Source: Streptomyces sp. man185 (lineage in GTDB: Bacteria; Actinomycetota; Actinomycetes; Streptomycetales; Streptomycetaceae). Taken from it: 61,838 bases of DNA. The translations under genes were made by a program, and so were the position numbers. The notes under the pieces are model-generated. The model did not search any database. It saw only the letters and a list, made by a program, of their open reading frames with translations, and was not told where the DNA came from. Location: positions 1 through 61,838 of the forward strand of contig NTHE01000047.1 of NCBI GenBank assembly GCA_002551355.1, read 5' to 3'. Positions 7,991-14,824 of the stretch are shown piece after piece (position 1 is the first letter of the stretch; each line of letters begins with the position of its first letter).

Positions 7991-8842
7991 ATGACAAGTG
8001 ATCACACCGGACCCGAGCGCCGCACCCTGCTGAGGATCGCCCTCGGCCTCGGAACCGCCGCCGCCGTGCACCTGGTCGTCGCCGATCCGGCCTCGACGCC
8101 CAGCGGCCCCGCCCGGACCGCGGGGACCCCGCCCGCACCCGCCGCGGGGCCCCCGGCGAACGTGCGGGGCCGGCCCTCCCCGTACCGGCTCGATCCCATG
8201 ACCGCGGGCAGCCCGCCCCGGTTCCGACCGGCCAGGCCGCCCGTGCGCACCCGGCCCTTCGAGCACCTTCCCGACCTCGGGCACTCGATGGTCCTCAGCT
8301 TCGACGACGGCCCCGACCCGCTCTACACCCCGGACATCCTGGCCACCCTGCGCGAGTACCGCGTCCGCGCGATGTTCTTCGTCTGCGGCGAGATGGCTGA
8401 CGGCAACCCGGACCTGCTGCGCGAGATGGCGGACGACGGGCACGTGGTGGGCAACCACTCCTGGTCCCACCCGCTGATCCCGGAGCTCTCCCGCCCCGCG
8501 ATCCACGACGAACTGGGGCGTACCAGCGAGGTGGTGGAACGGGTGCTCGGCGCCCCGCCGCTGTGGTACCGCGCCCCCTACGGTGCCTGGAACCGCAACT
8601 CCTTCGAGATCGGGGCGGAGTTGGGCATGGAGCCCATGGCCTGGACCGTGGACACGCTCGACTGGAAGACGCCGGGCACCGGAGCGATCGTCCGCCGGGT
8701 GCTGGACGGAGCCGCGCCCGGCGTCGTCGTCCTCTCGCACGACGCCGGTGGCGACCGCTCGCAGAGCGTCGCGGCCCTGCGCCGCTACCTCCCCCGGCTG
8801 CTGGACTCCGGCTACCGCATCACGGTGCCGCACCGCGTCTGA
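7991..8842 (+). CDS. Exported polysaccharide deacetylase (NodB domain)
   Basis: A 283-residue secreted enzyme. The start MTSDHTGPERRTLLRIALGL has a twin-arginine motif followed by a hydrophobic stretch, so Tat export is likely. The NodB domain (about residues 95-280) has all the usual motifs: VLSFDDGPDP (catalytic Asp and metal Asp), GNHSWSHP (H-[ST]-x3-H metal site), WYRAPYGAWN (Arg), AWTVDTLDW and VVLSHDAGG (His). These enzymes remove N- or O-acetyl groups from peptidoglycan, chitin or xylan. An upstream GTG at 7925 is possible but would place the Tat motif far from the N-terminus. It neighbours a sortase and surface proteins, which fits a cell-wall role. Confidence 0.9.
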   Translation: MTSDHTGPERRTLLRIALGLGTAAAVHLVVADPASTPSGPARTAGTPPAPAAGPPANVRGRPSPYRLDPMTAGSPPRFRPARPPVRTRPFEHLPDLGHSMVLSFDDGPDPLYTPDILATLREYRVRAMFFVCGEMADGNPDLLREMADDGHVVGNHSWSHPLIPELSRPAIHDELGRTSEVVERVLGAPPLWYRAPYGAWNRNSFEIGAELGMEPMAWTVDTLDWKTPGTGAIVRRVLDGAAPGVVVLSHDAGGDRSQSVAALRRYLPRLLDSGYRITVPHRV

Positions 8843-8859
8843 GCCGAGGAGCGCGTGCG

Positions 8860-8904
8860 CGCACGGTTGTGTCCCCGGCGGATCGCCGGGGACACAACCG
8901 TGCG
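8860..8904. terminator. Strong bidirectional terminator hairpin
   Basis: A perfect 21-bp stem with a 3-bp loop (arms 8860-8880 and 8884-8904, core GGTTGTGTCCCCGGCG) between the convergent deacetylase and sortase genes. Confidence 0.85.
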
Positions 8905-8915
8905 GGGCGCGCCGG

Positions 8916-9578
8916 TCAGCGGGTGTCGACCAGCCGGGCGAAGACCACCACGTTGCCGTCGTAGCCGCCCGCCTTGGAGTAGCCCCCGCCGCAGGTGATG
9001 ACCCGCAGTTCCGCGTGACCGGTGTCGCCGTAGACCCGGGGACCGGGGAAGTCGTTCTTGGAGAAGACCTCCACCCCGTACACCTCGAAGATCCCGACCC
9101 GGCCGTCGTAGCGGGCGACCTCGACGCGGTGGCCCTTCTGGAGCGAGCCGAGGCCGTAGAAGACGGCGGGCCCTGACGTGTTGTCGACGTGGCCGACGAC
9201 CACGGCGGTACCCCGCTGGCCGGGGGCGATGCCGTTCTGGTACCAGCCGGCGAGGTTGGGGTCCTCGGCGGGCGGGGCGTCGATCCATCCATTGGCGTCC
9301 AGGTTGACGTCGATGATCGGTGCGTCCACGTTGATGGAACCGATCTTCACCCGGGAGGCCGGGGCGTACGGCAGCGGCTGCACGGGCTCGCCCTCCACCG
9401 GGGGGCCCGCGGCGTCCTTGCCCAGGTCCAGCGAGGCGGCCGCCGCGGGCTGCGGCGGGCCCGCCTCGCCGAACTCCGTGCCGTTGCGCATGAGGGCGAG
9501 GCCGCTGAGCATGACCAGGGCGATCGCACCCCATGGCACACGTCTGGTCCGCTCGGCGCCAGCGTAGTCCCGGCCCAT
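8916..9578 (-). CDS. Class F sortase
   Basis: A 220-residue transpeptidase with one N-terminal membrane helix (about residues 15-31) and an extracellular sortase domain (about 70-218). Catalytic residues are visible: His130 in VVVGHVDN, Cys196 in VITCGGGY and Arg215 in VVFARL. The short form and the TCGG...FAR pattern match the actinobacterial class F group. Sortases cleave a C-terminal sorting signal and join the protein to the cell wall. The adjacent genes at 9905 and 10479 encode secreted proteins with matching C-terminal anchors and are the obvious candidate substrates, though neither has LPxTG. It is convergent with the deacetylase. Confidence 0.92.
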   Translation of the reverse strand: MGRDYAGAERTRRVPWGAIALVMLSGLALMRNGTEFGEAGPPQPAAAASLDLGKDAAGPPVEGEPVQPLPYAPASRVKIGSINVDAPIIDVNLDANGWIDAPPAEDPNLAGWYQNGIAPGQRGTAVVVGHVDNTSGPAVFYGLGSLQKGHRVEVARYDGRVGIFEVYGVEVFSKNDFPGPRVYGDTGHAELRVITCGGGYSKAGGYDGNVVVFARLVDTR

Positions 9579-9904
9579 GGCTCTCCCTTCGTCGCGACGC
9601 TGTGAACGTTAGGGGCGCAACGTCCGGGCGGCGATCAGGGAGAGGCGAACGGGTGGCGACGGGGTGGCACCTCTGATGGATGACTGCCCATCGGAGTAAT
9701 GAGCAGATAAAACTTCTGACGGTCCGTGACCTGCGGCTCCGTCAGATTCGGGGGTTTTCGTACGGCGTGTCGCATCACCGGGGTGGAGCAATGCCGAAGT
9801 GCGATCCACCGGTCCACTGGTGAGTGTTCGTCATGGGAGACGTTCTCGTCGATCCAGCCCGGGGGACAAGCCCCCGGGGGCGTTTCCCGCTGGAGGTTCA
9901 CACG
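9579..9904. promoter_or_regulatory. Intergenic region with two hairpins before the surface protein
   Basis: This 326-bp gap separates the divergent sortase and surface-protein genes and must hold both promoters; no gene is seen. It contains TCTGACGG (9715-9722) and its complement (9739-9746), 16 bp apart, which could be an operator, and a GC-rich hairpin CCCGGGGG-acaag-CCCCCGGG (9858-9878) that ends 26 bp before the start codon at 9905. The second may shape the leader of the surface-protein mRNA or act as an attenuator. AT-rich sequence at 9696-9716 (GTAATGAGCAGATAAAACTT) is the most promoter-like part. Confidence 0.4.
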
Positions 9905-10387
9905 ATGCGTGCTTCACGCGCTCTCGCGGTCACCGCGACCGCATTCGCGGCCGTCGGGCTCGCGGCCCCCATGGCCGCCGCCACCAACGGCCCGGTCAAT
10001 GTCGCCGTCAACCCTCAGTCTGTCCACCAGGGCGGCACGCTGAAGATCACCGCGCGAGGCTGCGGTCACGGCGGCAAGGTCTGGTCGAACGCGTTCCCGA
10101 CGACCAGCCTGTCGGCGGGTGACGGCACCAACTACGCCCATGCCCGGGTCCGGAACAACACCACGCCGGGGCAGTACCACCTCTCCGTGAAGTGCGATGA
10201 CAACGAGCGGGTCGCGACGGCGCAGTTCACCGTGCTCGCCGGCAACGGCGCGCAGGGCGGGCTCGGCGGCTCGATGGGTCCGAGCTCCGTGGAGATGCAG
10301 GTCGGCGGCGGTCTGGTGGCCGCCGCGGCTGTCGGCGGTGCTGTCTTCCTCGTCCGGCGTCGGCAGACGAGCCATGCGGGGTTCTAA
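9905..10387 (+). CDS. Secreted, C-terminally anchored surface protein A
   Basis: A 160-residue secreted protein. The signal peptide MRASRALAVTATAFAAVGLA ends near AAA (about residue 27). The middle is a small Ig-like region with two Cys (ITARGCGHGGKVW and LSVKCDDNE) that may form a disulfide. The C-terminus is GGLGGS, a short Ser/Pro/Val linker, a hydrophobic helix (GGGLVAAAAVGGAVFLV) and RRR. This is the layout of a sortase substrate except that LPxTG is missing. GGAGG lies 10 bp before the ATG at 9905. The protein at 10479-11042 has the same plan and the same GGLGGS motif, so the two are probably paralogues in function. Confidence 0.8.
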   Translation: MRASRALAVTATAFAAVGLAAPMAAATNGPVNVAVNPQSVHQGGTLKITARGCGHGGKVWSNAFPTTSLSAGDGTNYAHARVRNNTTPGQYHLSVKCDDNERVATAQFTVLAGNGAQGGLGGSMGPSSVEMQVGGGLVAAAAVGGAVFLVRRRQTSHAGF

Positions 10388-10420
10388 GGCGTCGGACTTC
10401 CCGTCCGGCCCGATACGCCC

Positions 10421-10455
10421 GTCGCCCCGAGTCCTGGATCAGGACCCGGGGCGAC
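10421..10455. terminator. Bidirectional terminator hairpin
   Basis: A 16-bp stem with one mismatch and a 3-bp loop (arms 10421-10436 and 10440-10455) between the convergent surface-protein genes. Confidence 0.8.
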
Positions 10456-10478
10456 TGTCGTGCGCCGCATGCTCGCGG

Positions 10479-11042
10479 TCAGTGGCGGCGGTCGGCGTTA
10501 CGGCGACGCGCGAAGTAGAGCGCGCCCGATGCCGCCGCGACGACCAGGGCCGCGCCGGCGGCGACCTCCACCGTGCCGGTCGAGCCGGAGCTGCCGCCGA
10601 GACCGCCGCGCACCCCGCCCGGCACGAGAGCCGTCGAGCTGGCTGTCGGCACCGTGGTCGGCGTCGCGGTGGGGGTGGGGCTGCTCGTGGCGCCACCGGT
10701 GATCGTCAGGTTGACGTTGCGGGAGGTGCCGGTGGAGCCGCACGTGAACGTCACCGCGTAGACGGCGCCCCGGCGGGCGTCGGTGTCGACGGTGGCGGTG
10801 GCCGACGTGGAGCCGCTCGGGATGGTCGCGGTGTCGAAGATGCCCGAGCTGACGGTCGTCTCGCCCGTGCATCCACCGGCGCCGAGGGTGACCCGGCCGC
10901 CCGGTGCGATGACCGAGGGCGTGATCGTCGGATTGAACGTGCTGGAGGCCCCGTCCGGCGCGGCGAAGGCGGTGGACGGGGCGATCAGCGTCAGGGCACT
11001 GGCGCCGAGCAGGGCGAGCGGTGCGACACGTATCGCGCGCAT
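10479..11042 (-). CDS. Secreted, C-terminally anchored surface protein B
   Basis: A 187-residue secreted protein. It has a signal peptide (MRAIRVAPLALLGASALTLI, cleavage near AFA-AP), an Ig-like region with Cys in GAGGCTGETT and VTFTCGSTG, a Thr/Pro/Ser-rich stalk, then RGGLGGS, a short linker, a hydrophobic helix (AAGAALVVAAASGALYFA) and RRR. The C-terminal module mirrors that of the protein at 9905-10387. GGAGGATC lies 6 bp before the ATG at 11042. Together with the class F sortase it forms a small surface-display locus. Substrate status is inferred from position and C-terminal similarity only. Confidence 0.8.
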   Translation of the reverse strand: MRAIRVAPLALLGASALTLIAPSTAFAAPDGASSTFNPTITPSVIAPGGRVTLGAGGCTGETTVSSGIFDTATIPSGSTSATATVDTDARRGAVYAVTFTCGSTGTSRNVNLTITGGATSSPTPTATPTTVPTASSTALVPGGVRGGLGGSSGSTGTVEVAAGAALVVAAASGALYFARRRNADRRH

Positions 11043-11179
11043 GGTGGATCCTCCGGGTTCCCCGAGGGGCAGCTGCGGAACCAATTTCCACATAGCAGGA
11101 AAAATGCACCTCGATGCTCGACACGCTAGGAGCGCTCCCCCCGGCCCGCGATCGGGGTCCGGCGAATGGGTCAGTCTGT

Positions 11180-11205
11180 CCCCCGACCGGCGCACCGGCC
11201 GGGGG
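11180..11205. terminator. Hairpin terminator after the DUF4239 gene
   Basis: An 11-bp stem with one mismatch and a 4-bp loop (CCCCCGACCGG at 11180-11190; partner at 11195-11205), placed just past the minus-strand stop at 11214. Confidence 0.7.
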
Positions 11206-11213
11206 TCCGGACC

Positions 11214-11978
11214 TCAGCCGGTGACCCCCGGGAACATGTCGATGAACGGATCGGCGGTGGCCGAGATGCCCCGGCCGAAGGGCGCGTCGAAGTCCCAGAT
11301 CAGGAAGAGCAGGAAGGCGATCAACGCGCTGAACAGACCCGCCAGGAGCAGTTCACGGAACGTCCTGCGGATCTGGAGGGTGAAGATCAGCCCCACGGTC
11401 ACCAGCGCCCCGATGATCAGCCCGAACCAGACCACCCCGGGCATCGTGGCCCCGGCGTTCTGCGCCCGTGAGCTGCGGGCGTCGTCCGCCGCCGCCACCT
11501 GGTCGACCAGGGGCTGGTAGGCCTGCCCCTCGTGATCGGTCTTCGGTTCGTAGTCGGTCACGTCCGCCCGCAGCTTGTCCAGCAGCTCGGTGCCGCGCTC
11601 GGTGAGCGTGTTCCGCTCCGACATCACCTTCCACTCGTCGTTGACGACATGGCTGACATAGGCGTCGACGTCCGCCCGGATGCGGTCGCGGACCTCCACC
11701 GGGTAGACGGACGCCCGAGCATGCACCTCGTGCAGCGCCTGCGCCTCGATGCGTACGGACTCCTGGGCTGCGCTGCGCCCCTCCCAGACCCCGGCGATGG
11801 CGAGCCCCAGGACGATCGCGTAGACCACGCCGATCATCATCGTCATGTACTCGATGACGTCAGGCGTCTCGGAGGGGTCGTCGTCATCCCCGATCCGCCG
11901 GTTGTTCAGGACGGCGATGGTGAGGACGACCGCGCAGGCGGACGCCATGGCAATGCTCAGTACGAGCCATTCGGACAT
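11214..11978 (-). CDS. DUF4239 (bestrophin-like) membrane protein
   Basis: A 254-residue integral membrane protein. Hydrophobic segments lie at about residues 4-24, 45-66, 183-205 and 212-233, with a long soluble helical loop (about 70-180) between the two pairs. IEYMTMMIGVVYAIVLGLAI and the paired-helix layout fit DUF4239, a family distantly related to bestrophin channels; its function is unknown. It starts 13 bp after the polyproline protein on the same strand, so the two are probably co-transcribed. Confidence 0.8.
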   Translation of the reverse strand: MSEWLVLSIAMASACAVVLTIAVLNNRRIGDDDDPSETPDVIEYMTMMIGVVYAIVLGLAIAGVWEGRSAAQESVRIEAQALHEVHARASVYPVEVRDRIRADVDAYVSHVVNDEWKVMSERNTLTERGTELLDKLRADVTDYEPKTDHEGQAYQPLVDQVAAADDARSSRAQNAGATMPGVVWFGLIIGALVTVGLIFTLQIRRTFRELLLAGLFSALIAFLLFLIWDFDAPFGRGISATADPFIDMFPGVTG

Positions 11979-11991
11979 GCATCTCTCCTGG

Positions 11992-12567
11992 TCAGCGGGA
12001 CGATCGCGGCCGCAGCACGGCGACGGCGAACACCGCCGGGGCGGTGATGAGCAGAGTCAGCGACACCAGCGAAGGCCCGCTCCGCGGCTGTTTGCGGGTC
12101 GGTTTGCGGTACGTCGGCAGGGCGACGGCCCGAGGTTCCGGCGGCTCGGTCCGCACCGGGGGCTTCGGTGAGGGCGAGGGCTTCGGGGGTGGTGCCGGAG
12201 CCGGAGCCGGCGGGGGAGGGGGCGGTGGTGCGGGAGGCGGTGGCGGCGGTGGCGGTGGTTCCGCGACGACCGGCGGTGGCGGTGGCGGTGGCGGCGGTGG
12301 CGGAGGCGGAGGCGGTGGTGGCGGTGGTGGCGGCGGGGGAGGAGGTGGCGGTTTCGGTGGGGGCGGCGGCGGAGGTGGCTCCGGCTCGGTGACCGCGACG
12401 CAGCCCCCGTCGCCCGCCACGGCGATGGACGAACTGCCGTCGCCCTGCCCGATCGAGGCCACCGCGCAGTTGTCGGCGGTCGCGGGCAGCGGTACGGCTG
12501 TCAGCCAGAGGAGTGCGGCGGCCGTAGCGAGCCGCGCGATGCGTGATCCGTACACGACGGGCAGCAT
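11992..12567 (-). CDS. Polyproline-rich exported membrane-anchored protein
   Basis: A 191-residue protein: a signal peptide (RIARLATAAALLWLTAVPLP, cleavage near ATA), a short domain with two Cys (ADNCAVASIGQGDGSS and GDGGCVAVTEPEP), then about 65 residues that are almost all proline, a Pro/Lys/Thr stalk, a C-terminal hydrophobic helix (SLVSLTLLITAPAVFAVAVL) and RPRSSR. The proline tract probably forms a rigid rod holding the small domain away from the membrane. Translating it would need EF-P. The opposite strand shows a mirror polyglycine frame, but only the minus strand has a signal peptide, an anchor and a sensible operon position. Function unknown. Confidence 0.75.
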   Translation of the reverse strand: MLPVVYGSRIARLATAAALLWLTAVPLPATADNCAVASIGQGDGSSSIAVAGDGGCVAVTEPEPPPPPPPPKPPPPPPPPPPPPPPPPPPPPPPPPPPPVVAEPPPPPPPPPAPPPPPPPAPAPAPPPKPSPSPKPPVRTEPPEPRAVALPTYRKPTRKQPRSGPSLVSLTLLITAPAVFAVAVLRPRSSR

Positions 12568-12784
12568 GATCCATGCCGCCGGGGAACACGCGGTACCCGC
12601 AGGTGATTCGCCTGATCGTGCGGTTAATGGGCCATTCGTGTTTGCGCGGCCGACCCCGACCCGCCGAATTCTTCTCGGCCTTCCTTTGAACGCGACCCCG
12701 TCGGTGTCCCGTACCTAGGGCCATGAACGGCGCGGTCCCGCGCCGGCATCGAAAGCGCTACGACGAAGCACCACGGGAGTCGAC

Positions 12785-13750
12785 ATGAACACCTGGCGCA
12801 ACGCCTCGCTCGCGGTCACCGCCGCGGCTCTGTTGACGCTCACGACGGCGTGCGGTCAGGAGCAGGGAGGCACCTCCCCCAACGGCCAGGCGGTGGGCAA
12901 CGCGGCCCCGGCCCAGCAGCCCGCCGACAGCGGATACGGGTCGGCCGGCGGGGGATACGGCTCCGGGGCCGACACGGAGGCGGCGGAACCGAAGGAGGCC
13001 GGTCAACTCGCCGTGCAGGAAAGCAAGAAGCTCGGAAAGGTGCTCACCGACAGCGAGGGCTTCACGCTCTACCGCTTCGACAAGGACACCGCGAACCCGC
13101 CGAAGTCGAACTGCGAGGGCGAATGCGCCGCGGCCTGGCCGGTGGTGGCCTCGGGCAACGCCACCGCCGCGGCCGGCACCGACGAGGAGCTGCTCGGGGA
13201 GGTCACCCGCCCCGACGGCACCAGCCAACTCACCGTCGACGGCTGGCCGATGTACCGGTACGCGAAGGACACCGCCCCGGGCCAGGTCAACGGGCAGGGA
13301 GTCGGCGGCACCTGGTTCGCCGCGGCCCCCGACGGCAAGAAGGCGGCGAAGAACGCCGACAGCGCGGGGGCCGCCGAACCGGCCGACCCCGCGGGGCTTT
13401 CGGTCCGCAAGGATCCGGAACTCGGCGACATCGTGGTGGACGGCCGGGGCATGACGGTCTACCGCTTCACGAAGGACTCCGCCTGGCCGATGAAGACCGC
13501 CTGCACGGGCGAGTGCCTCAAGAAGTGGCCGGTAGTCGCCCCCATGGCCAAGAACGCGGTGGACGGAGTCACGACGAAGGGATTCGTCACCTTCGACCGC
13601 CCCGACGGCATCAAGCAGCAGACCATCGACTGCTGGCCCATCTACACCTTCGCGGGCGACGAGAAGCCCGGTGACACCAACGGACAGGGCGTCGGCGGCA
13701 CCTGGTATGCCGTTTCCCCGGATTCGAAACTCGTCGGCGCCGCCAAGTAA
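12785..13750 (+). CDS. SCO0930-type lipoprotein with Lipoprotein_15 repeats
   Basis: A 321-residue lipoprotein; the lipobox ends at Cys23 (LLTLTTAC) and is followed by a Gly/Ser/Tyr linker. The rest consists of two tandem modules (about 80-180 and 205-315), each with G-x-T-[LV]-Y-R-F, a Cys pair (NCEGEC and ACTGEC) next to a W-P-V-V, then D-G-W/C-W-P-[MI]-Y and NGQGVGGTW[FY]. This is the secreted-repeat family PF03640. Function is unknown; the paired Cys and aromatic residues suggest a redox or cofactor site, which is speculation. In S. coelicolor the namesake is close to rmdA, and here an RmdA-like gene follows at 14821. Confidence 0.88.
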   Translation: MNTWRNASLAVTAAALLTLTTACGQEQGGTSPNGQAVGNAAPAQQPADSGYGSAGGGYGSGADTEAAEPKEAGQLAVQESKKLGKVLTDSEGFTLYRFDKDTANPPKSNCEGECAAAWPVVASGNATAAAGTDEELLGEVTRPDGTSQLTVDGWPMYRYAKDTAPGQVNGQGVGGTWFAAAPDGKKAAKNADSAGAAEPADPAGLSVRKDPELGDIVVDGRGMTVYRFTKDSAWPMKTACTGECLKKWPVVAPMAKNAVDGVTTKGFVTFDRPDGIKQQTIDCWPIYTFAGDEKPGDTNGQGVGGTWYAVSPDSKLVGAAK

Positions 13751-13822
13751 TCACGGACTCCGCAGAACAATCGCCCAGGAGCCCCAAGTGGCCCCGAACC
13801 ACCGGGAAACGGTGCCCGGAGT

Positions 13823-13864
13823 GCCGGTCCGTCGCTGCCCGCATACGCGCAGCGACGGACCGGC
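13823..13864. terminator. Hairpin terminator after the lipoprotein gene
   Basis: A perfect 15-bp stem (GCCGGTCCGTCGCTG at 13823-13837, partner at 13850-13864) with a 12-bp loop, 72 bp past the stop codon. Confidence 0.75.
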
Positions 13865-14005
13865 CGCGGATGCCACCGGAGTGTGACCAATAACGGATCG
13901 CTAATTTCCGTTTCCACTCGCTCTCTTGGCGGCCGATCAGTAGCCTCTGGTCAACACTGACCATGAACATGGCCGGATCGCCGTGGCGACTTGTTGGAGA
14001 CATCG

Positions 14006-14824
14006 ATGGAGCGTCCCGCCTGGGCACCGCAGGGCATTGACATTTCGGTGCCGAGCGTGTCTCGCATGTACGACTTCTATCTGGGCGGATCGCACAATTT
14101 CGAGGTGGACCGGGAAGCCGCGCGCAAGGCCATGGAGTTCCTTCCGGGCCTTCCCAAGATCATGCAGGCCAATCGTGCCTTTATGCGCCGGGCCGTCCGC
14201 TTCGCCGTCGACTCGGGCATCGACCAGTTCCTCGACATCGGCTCCGGCATACCGACCTTCGGCAACGTCCACGAGGTCGCCCAGGCCGCCGACCCCGCTG
14301 CCAGGGTGGCGTACGTCGACCACGACCCGGTCGCCGTCGCCCACAGCCAGGCCGTGCTGGAGGGCAACGACCGCGCGGTCATCGCCGCCGCCGACCTGCG
14401 CCGCCCCAAGGAGATCCTGGCCAACCCGGACATCACCGGACTGCTCGACCTGGACCGCCCGGTGGCCCTGCTGCTGGTCGCGGTGCTCCACTTCGTCGAA
14501 GACGCCGACGACCCGCGCGCCGCGGTCGCCGAACTGCGCGAGGCACTGGCCCCCGGCAGCCTGATCGTCCTGACCCACGCCTCGTACGAGGGCATCCCGC
14601 TGCCCGAGGAGGAGGCGGCCGGCACGGTCGGCGTCTACAAGAACATCCGCAACCCGCTGATCATGCGCTCGCGCGAGGAGATCGGCCGGTTCTTCGAGGG
14701 CTATGAGATGGTCGAGCCGGGACTCGTGTCGATGCCCGAATGGCGGCCCGACACCCCGCAGTCGCCGGAGCAGGAAGACCCGTACGCCTTCTCGGGCTTC
14801 GCAGGGGTCGGGCGCAAGGCGTGA
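14006..14824 (+). CDS. SAM-dependent methyltransferase (Methyltransf_19/DUF574)
   Basis: A 272-residue cytoplasmic protein of the actinobacterial family PF04672. Visible features: PSVSRMYDFYLGGSHNFEVD near the N-terminus, FLDIGSGIPTFGNVHEVA (the SAM-binding glycine loop), RVAYVDHDPVAVAH (acidic loop) and VALLLVAVLHFVED. Streptomycetes have many copies and their substrates are unknown. GGAG lies 8 bp before the ATG at 14006; a TTG at 13991 is less likely. Its TGA overlaps the GTG of the GGDEF/EAL gene by 4 bp, so this methyltransferase and the cyclic-di-GMP enzyme are made together. Confidence 0.87.
   Translation: MERPAWAPQGIDISVPSVSRMYDFYLGGSHNFEVDREAARKAMEFLPGLPKIMQANRAFMRRAVRFAVDSGIDQFLDIGSGIPTFGNVHEVAQAADPAARVAYVDHDPVAVAHSQAVLEGNDRAVIAAADLRRPKEILANPDITGLLDLDRPVALLLVAVLHFVEDADDPRAAVAELREALAPGSLIVLTHASYEGIPLPEEEAAGTVGVYKNIRNPLIMRSREEIGRFFEGYEMVEPGLVSMPEWRPDTPQSPEQEDPYAFSGFAGVGRKA

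Noticed and set aside
7346..9292. A 648-codon minus-strand frame covering the deacetylase
   Set aside because: Only its last 153 codons are a real protein (universal stress protein); the rest is antisense to the Tat-exported deacetylase.
12044..12718. Plus-strand glycine-rich frame (poly-Gly protein)
   Set aside because: It is the exact complement of the proline tract; it lacks a signal peptide, a good ribosome site and a sensible start, while the minus-strand reading has both a signal peptide and an anchor.
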